This document shows positions 6,637 through 10,087 of a stretch of DNA of 10,087 bases, one piece after another; the first letter of the stretch is position 1, and each line of letters starts with the position of its first letter. The notes beneath the pieces are model-generated. The model was not told the origin of the DNA, did no database searches, and was given only the letters and a program-made list of their open reading frames with translations. Source of the DNA: an uncultured Lachnospiraceae bacterium (GTDB taxonomy: Bacteria; Bacillota; Clostridia; Lachnospirales; Lachnospiraceae); NCBI GenBank assembly GCA_958405355.1, contig CATYEA010000054.1:1-10087 (forward strand), given 5' to 3'. The translations under genes and the position numbers were made by a program.

Positions 6637-8001
6637 ATGACTTTTTTAGAAATAACTGCTGCCAACATGGTAAGCATGTTCATATTCATTATATTCATAA
6701 TTACCGAAGCCATAATTTTAATAGGTAAACCCACAGGCAGAGGCCGCCGATATTGGATTCGGGTCATCGGTGTCATTTGCCTGTTCATCATCGGCTGTTC
6801 TCTGTTTGGCGCCGCTATGCTGAAACTTGGATGGATGGATATTCCCTATCTTTCTGACAGTCTGCTTCACTATTGTCAACTGGCTGCCGGCACATTGCTC
6901 CTGATTGCCTTATATGACATGAAAAAGAAAACATGCTGGTTCACCATGCTCATTATCTCTGTGACAGCAAATATGGGTAACTACATGGGACTTTTATTGA
7001 TGCCGGACAGAGCTATTCATCTGGCCGTTATGCAAGAACGCCTGCTGTATATGTTCGTCTTGTGGGTAGCTGTACCCATCTGCCTGATTCTGATACTCAT
7101 TGTTTTATATAAAACCGGTGCCGGACGGCATTACCAACAATGGCTGGATTATGGAATCATTCGGAATGATATGCTTATCCTTATGAGCTGTTATCCGCCT
7201 CTGTTTGTATTTGTCCAAAGGATGATTGAACGATTTGAAAGTGACAATAGCGGTAATTTAATGATTTCTATTTTACTTCTGATGCTGACTTATATATTTT
7301 TTGTCTACATCAGCCGCCAGGATATGCAAAAACACCAGATTGAAGCACAACAGGTCAGTCTGCAGCAACAGACTGCTTACATTGAAAATCTTGAAAGTCT
7401 TCAGCAGGAAGCCCGGCGATTCCGTCATGATTTTAAAAATATGATGTCTGGCATGTATCTCCAAACAAAAGACGGCGATACGGCCGCTGTTCAATCTTAT
7501 ATTCAAGATATGGCCGCTGATTTCGATGTCCACGTTGGCAAACAACTCAAACTGATGAATCAATTGGCCAACATCCACCATCTGGCAATAAAAAGCCTGA
7601 TTCTGGCCAAACTGGATGAAATGAAACGTGCCGGCATTTACTGTAATCTGGAAGTATTTCGGGCTTTTGATCAAACCCGTTTGTGTGATACTGACTTATG
7701 CCGCTGTCTGGGAATTCTCATCGATAACGCCATTGAGGCCGTACAAGACCATCCAGATGGACAAATTCATATTCTGATCAGCCGTCAGGAAAATTATACG
7801 ACCTTTCTGGTAAAAAATACGCTGTATGAAACAGTGGATTTTCACAAAATCGGCACCGCAGGCTATTCGACAAAGGGCGAGGGCCGCGGTATCGGACTGA
7901 ACAGTTATCATCAAATTCTGCGGCAATATGATTTTGTTCTGCCGCTGACGACCATAAAAGATGGTTATTTTATACAAGAATTGAAAATAGAGGAGGCATG
8001 A
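6637..8001 (+). CDS. AgrC-like GHKL-family sensor histidine kinase
   Basis: A membrane kinase that would autophosphorylate on histidine and signal to the regulator encoded next. The N-terminal half has about seven hydrophobic segments (roughly residues 5-30, 40-62, 78-96, 100-124, 134-162, 178-198, 210-228), typical of peptide-sensing AgrC/ComD-type kinases. A glutamine-rich probable coiled coil follows at about 230-258. The catalytic boxes are the H-box RFRHDFKN with H264, the N-box ILIDNAIEAV with N364, and the G-box with GRGIGL at 416-421, as in HATPase_c_5/GHKL kinases. There is no separate periplasmic domain, so the sensor is the membrane bundle itself. The start at 6637 is preferred: the ribosome site GGGGTGAG (6623-6630) leaves 6 nt to it but none to the ATG at 6631. 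The signal is unknown. Confidence 0.9.
   Translation: MTFLEITAANMVSMFIFIIFIITEAIILIGKPTGRGRRYWIRVIGVICLFIIGCSLFGAAMLKLGWMDIPYLSDSLLHYCQLAAGTLLLIALYDMKKKTCWFTMLIISVTANMGNYMGLLLMPDRAIHLAVMQERLLYMFVLWVAVPICLILILIVLYKTGAGRHYQQWLDYGIIRNDMLILMSCYPPLFVFVQRMIERFESDNSGNLMISILLLMLTYIFFVYISRQDMQKHQIEAQQVSLQQQTAYIENLESLQQEARRFRHDFKNMMSGMYLQTKDGDTAAVQSYIQDMAADFDVHVGKQLKLMNQLANIHHLAIKSLILAKLDEMKRAGIYCNLEVFRAFDQTRLCDTDLCRCLGILIDNAIEAVQDHPDGQIHILISRQENYTTFLVKNTLYETVDFHKIGTAGYSTKGEGRGIGLNSYHQILRQYDFVLPLTTIKDGYFIQELKIEEA
7991..7996 (+). promoter_or_regulatory. Ribosome binding site that fixes the TTG start of the response regulator
   Basis: A perfect AGGAGG inside the last codons of the kinase gene lies 8 nt before the TTG at 8005. 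It supports the non-ATG start and indicates translational coupling. Confidence 0.8.
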
Positions 8002-8004
8002 CAA

Positions 8005-8742
8005 TTGCTGCCGGTATATATATGTGAGGATGATGCCCGGGTCCGCACTGAATTGGAATCCTATTTGAAAAAACAGATACTGATTGAAGGCTATGACATG
8101 AAGCTGACACTCAGCACCAGGCACCCTGAAGAAATTATCAAAACAGTAAAAGAAACTTCCGGACGCGGCATTTACTTTCTGGATGTGGAATTGAACGGCG
8201 AATCCATGGATGGCTTCGCATTGGGTCAGGAAATACGCAGGCATGATACCCGGGGATTTATCATTTATGTAACAGCTTATAAAGACCTGGCCTTTGAAAC
8301 CTTCCGTTACCACCTGGAAGCTTTAGACTACATTACGAAAGAAAATCCAGATAAAATGTTTGCCGGCATGTCCCGCTGTCTTCATATCATTACGGACCGG
8401 ATGCGCGAAGATAGCAGCGAACAAAGACCTTATTTTACAATTAAAATCATGGATGTGGTAAAGCACATTCCCATCGATGAGATTCTGTTTTTTGAGACGA
8501 GCAGCCGGAGCCATCGAATCGTACTCCATGCCGATCAGGATCGCATTGACTTTATCGGCAGTATGCAAGAATTGGAAGCAACCCTCGGCGATCGATTTAT
8601 TCGATCACACCGGGCTTATCTGATCAACGCCGAACGCATCAGCGAATTGGATTTAAAACACCGACAGGTCATTATGGATAATGGGGAACGTTGTCTTTTC
8701 TCAAGAAACGTCAAAGAAAACCTTGTAAAATATATTTCGTAA
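8005..8742 (+). CDS. LytTR-family response regulator (AgrA/ComE type)
   Basis: A 245-residue DNA-binding response regulator, the cognate partner of the kinase whose stop codon is 3 nt upstream. The receiver domain (about 1-120) has the acidic pair D9/D10, phospho-acceptor D60 in IYFLDVELNGE, the switch threonine T90 in YVTAYKD and the conserved K112 in DYITKE. The LytTR DNA-binding domain spans about 142-245, with FFETSSRSHRI and the family-typical FIRSHRAYLIN. The start is TTG; a strong AGGAGG 8 nt upstream and the position of the acidic pair leave no better choice. Known for the family: LytTR proteins bind 9-bp direct repeats and control virulence, competence and bacteriocin genes. Targets here are not known; the downstream protease is the nearest candidate. 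Confidence 0.92.
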   Translation: MLPVYICEDDARVRTELESYLKKQILIEGYDMKLTLSTRHPEEIIKTVKETSGRGIYFLDVELNGESMDGFALGQEIRRHDTRGFIIYVTAYKDLAFETFRYHLEALDYITKENPDKMFAGMSRCLHIITDRMREDSSEQRPYFTIKIMDVVKHIPIDEILFFETSSRSHRIVLHADQDRIDFIGSMQELEATLGDRFIRSHRAYLINAERISELDLKHRQVIMDNGERCLFSRNVKENLVKYIS

Positions 8743-8762
8743 TGCATTTTAGGCAACCGCCC

Positions 8763-8782
8763 TGCCTGTTCAGGCAATTTTT
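8763..8782 (+). terminator. Weak intrinsic terminator after the response regulator
   Basis: TGCCT (8763-8767) pairs with AGGCA (8772-8776) around GTTC, followed by A and TTTTT (8778-8782). The stem is only five pairs and an alternative pairing with AGGCA at 8751-8755 is possible, so leaky readthrough into the protease gene is likely. Confidence 0.45.
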
Positions 8783-8791
8783 ATCTCTGGA

Positions 8792-8835
8792 CCTCCATTC
8801 ATTGCTAAAATACCTTCATAAACAAAAAATGGAGG
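8792..8835 (+). promoter_or_regulatory. Ribosome-site-sequestering hairpin upstream of the CPBP gene
   Basis: CCTCCATT (8792-8799) is perfectly complementary to AATGGAGG (8828-8835), which contains the TGGAGG ribosome site of the CPBP gene 7 nt before its ATG. The 28-nt loop is AT-rich. In RNA the 8-bp helix would hide the ribosome site. A possible extended -10 (TGCTAAAAT, 8803-8811) lies inside the loop, so a transcript started there would lack the masking arm while readthrough RNA would carry it. The regulation is inference. Confidence 0.45.
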
Positions 8836-8842
8836 ACAGAAG

Positions 8843-9898
8843 ATGAATTCAAAGACAGACAAAAAGCAATTTATTATTTTCCTTATTGCAGCCTATGGTG
8901 TTACCTATCTAATGGGATTATTAATGTGGTATGGAAATACGCAACAGTTGGATTTGAGTGCTTTTGCCAATACACAGATGATGTATCCGGCCACCGGAGT
9001 CATGCTGGCCTATCTGTTGACACGCAAAGATGATTTGAATCTTCCAAAATGGTTTTTCCGAATCTTTACTGTGATAACCCTGTTCATGCTGGTTTCCACG
9101 GTAATGACCGTCATTCAGCCTGAAAGCACACTGGAAATGCCCGGAGGAACCGTATCCTTATGGCTCATGGTCATGCAGTCGATCATGATGATCGGAAGTA
9201 TCCTCTGCTGGATTTTTCTGCTGGCAGCCGGTAAAAAGCGGCGGGCCGCCTACGGACTGAAATGGAAGAACTGGAAGACTTCACTCTTTTGTATTGTTTT
9301 GTTTCTCGTACTGTATTTTTTAAGAGTCGGTATAAGCTTCGCCGCATCAGGTCAATTGGAAATATTCACATCCATTCTAACCAGTCCGGACACATGGATT
9401 TACATTGCTTCTATGCCGCTCAGCTTCCTGCTGGCCTTTATCGCCTTTTTTGGTGAAGAATACGGATGGCGGTATTATCTGCAGCCGATTTTGCAGAAAC
9501 GTTTCGGACTCCGCTATGGCGTACTCATTCTCGGCATCGTGTGGGGATTGTGGCATTTACCAGTAGACCTTTTCTTCTATGTTTCACCCGGACAGGGACT
9601 CATTATGCTGGTAAGTCAGATCATTACCTGCGTCACTTACGGTATATTTTTCGGTTATGTTTACATGCGGACAAATAACATCTGGGCTGTGGTTATCATT
9701 CATTTTCTTAACAACAACCTTATCCCTGTTATCTCCGGCACATACTCCGCAGATGTTATCCAAAACCAGACCGTATCCTGGGCACAGATTCCGTGGGCAT
9801 TACTGCTCAATGGCATTCTGTTCGGACTCTTCCTGCTGGCCAAACCATTCCGGAAGAAAAAAGAGAACATTTGTAGTTTCAATGTTTCAGATCAATAG
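8843..9898 (+). CDS. CPBP-family intramembrane glutamic protease (Abi/CAAX protease-like)
   Basis: A 351-residue polytopic membrane protein of the CPBP (Rce1-like, Abi) family. All three motifs are present: EExxxR as EEYGWR (E205, E206, R210), FxxxH-equivalent WGLWHLP with H238, and HxxxN as HFLNN (H287, N291). These place the catalytic glutamate and histidines within the membrane. About eight hydrophobic segments surround them; the N-terminal half (1-190) is a variable membrane region and a KKRR-type basic loop lies near residue 131. The length is slightly above the usual 220-300. TGGAGG lies 7 nt before the ATG, within a possible masking hairpin. In Firmicutes, CPBP proteins next to peptide-sensing two-component systems are linked with bacteriocin self-immunity or peptide processing, but no bacteriocin gene is seen here. 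The substrate is unknown. Confidence 0.9.
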   Translation: MNSKTDKKQFIIFLIAAYGVTYLMGLLMWYGNTQQLDLSAFANTQMMYPATGVMLAYLLTRKDDLNLPKWFFRIFTVITLFMLVSTVMTVIQPESTLEMPGGTVSLWLMVMQSIMMIGSILCWIFLLAAGKKRRAAYGLKWKNWKTSLFCIVLFLVLYFLRVGISFAASGQLEIFTSILTSPDTWIYIASMPLSFLLAFIAFFGEEYGWRYYLQPILQKRFGLRYGVLILGIVWGLWHLPVDLFFYVSPGQGLIMLVSQIITCVTYGIFFGYVYMRTNNIWAVVIIHFLNNNLIPVISGTYSADVIQNQTVSWAQIPWALLLNGILFGLFLLAKPFRKKKENICSFNVSDQ

Positions 9899-9902
9899 AG
9901 AA

Positions 9903-9949
9903 AAGGCACCATTGCCCGGAATATAACCGTGCAACGGTGCCTTCTTTTC
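9903..9949. terminator. Strong bidirectional terminator between CPBP gene and tsf
   Basis: AAGGCACC-a-TTGC (9903-9915) pairs with GCAA-c-GGTGCCTT (9931-9943): twelve pairs with one A/C mismatch, extended inside the loop by CGG/CCG. CTTTTC follows on the plus strand and TTTTCTC on the minus strand, so it can stop both converging transcripts. Confidence 0.85.
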
Positions 9950-9983
9950 ATTCAAATATTTCATTCAAAGCCAAATTATAAGC

Positions 9984-10087
9984 TTAGTTTCCCATCTGTT
10001 TTGCAACTTCTTCAGCAAAGTTTTCTTCTTTCTTTTCGATACCATCACCTGTCTCGTAACGAACGAAACCTTTGATTGTGATCTTAG
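9984..10087 (-). CDS. tsf: Elongation factor Ts, C-terminal end (gene continues beyond window)
   Basis: The minus strand encodes 33 visible residues ending ...[16 protein letters not shown] and a TAA stop at 9986-9984. The pattern [23 protein letters not shown] matches the conserved C-terminal tail of bacterial EF-Ts (FVRYEVGEGxEKxxxNFAxEV), the guanine-nucleotide exchange factor for EF-Tu. The N-terminal bulk lies to the right of the window. The gene converges on the CPBP gene and shares a terminator with it. It is a core housekeeping gene, marking the right end as ordinary chromosome. Confidence 0.85.
   Translation of the reverse strand, partial: KITIKGFVRYETGDGIEKKEENFAEEVAKQMGN

Noticed and set aside
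6778..6787. TGCCTGTTCA as a further regulatory site
   Set aside because: It lies inside the kinase coding region and encodes part of a membrane segment; it is most likely a chance match.
7696..8313. 205-codon minus-strand open frame
   Set aside because: It lies antisense across the kinase-regulator junction, where both sense genes have clear catalytic motifs.
8843..9898. Phage abortive-infection gene, from the family name Abi
   Set aside because: The Abi label of the CPBP family is historical; the motifs show an intramembrane protease and nothing nearby indicates phage defence.
1..10087. Insertion sequences, CRISPR arrays, tRNA or rRNA genes
   Set aside because: No transposase motifs, terminal repeats with target duplications, regularly spaced repeats or tRNA cloverleaf/CCA patterns were seen on either strand.

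Overview
The window is chromosomal DNA of a Gram-positive, low-to-moderate GC Clostridia-type Firmicute, most likely a gut Lachnospiraceae-like organism. This rests on strong AGGAGG ribosome sites, a Gram-positive (DinR-type) LexA box, a clostridial-style GEMM-I riboswitch, a YolD-like protein beside a Y-family polymerase, an AgrC/AgrA-type LytTR two-component system, and the sequence of the EF-Ts tail. The exact genus is not determined.

Layout. Positions 1-4139 (minus strand) are one uninterrupted reading frame. It is the N-terminal 1379 residues of a very large secreted surface protein built of Cna-B-type (collagen-adhesin stalk) domains; its C-terminus lies beyond position 1. Its leader (about 4140-4305, minus strand) carries an extended -10 promoter, a cyclic-di-GMP-I (GEMM-I) riboswitch and an intrinsic terminator that abuts the aptamer. 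Diverging from the same 348-bp gap is a SOS promoter with two LexA-like boxes, driving a Y-family translesion DNA polymerase (4488-5897) and a YolD-like protein (5951-6376).

Next comes a 260-bp non-coding gap with an inverted repeat at the yolD end and a 21-bp-spaced direct repeat. It is followed by an AgrC-like GHKL sensor kinase (6637-8001), a LytTR response regulator (8005-8742, TTG start) and a CPBP-family membrane protease (8843-9898). The protease ribosome site can pair with an upstream CCTCCATT element. A strong bidirectional terminator (9903-9943) separates it from the convergent 3' end of tsf (EF-Ts, 9984-10087), which runs off the right edge.

How it works together (inference). The left block would switch on a surface adhesin when c-di-GMP is high, as cells change from motile to sessile. 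The middle block would induce mutagenic lesion bypass on DNA damage. The right block is a cell-density or envelope-type signalling pair whose likely output is a CPBP protease; no autoinducer-peptide gene was found in the window. The features most worth following are the riboswitch/terminator in front of the adhesin, the paired LexA boxes and the ribosome-site hairpin before the protease.
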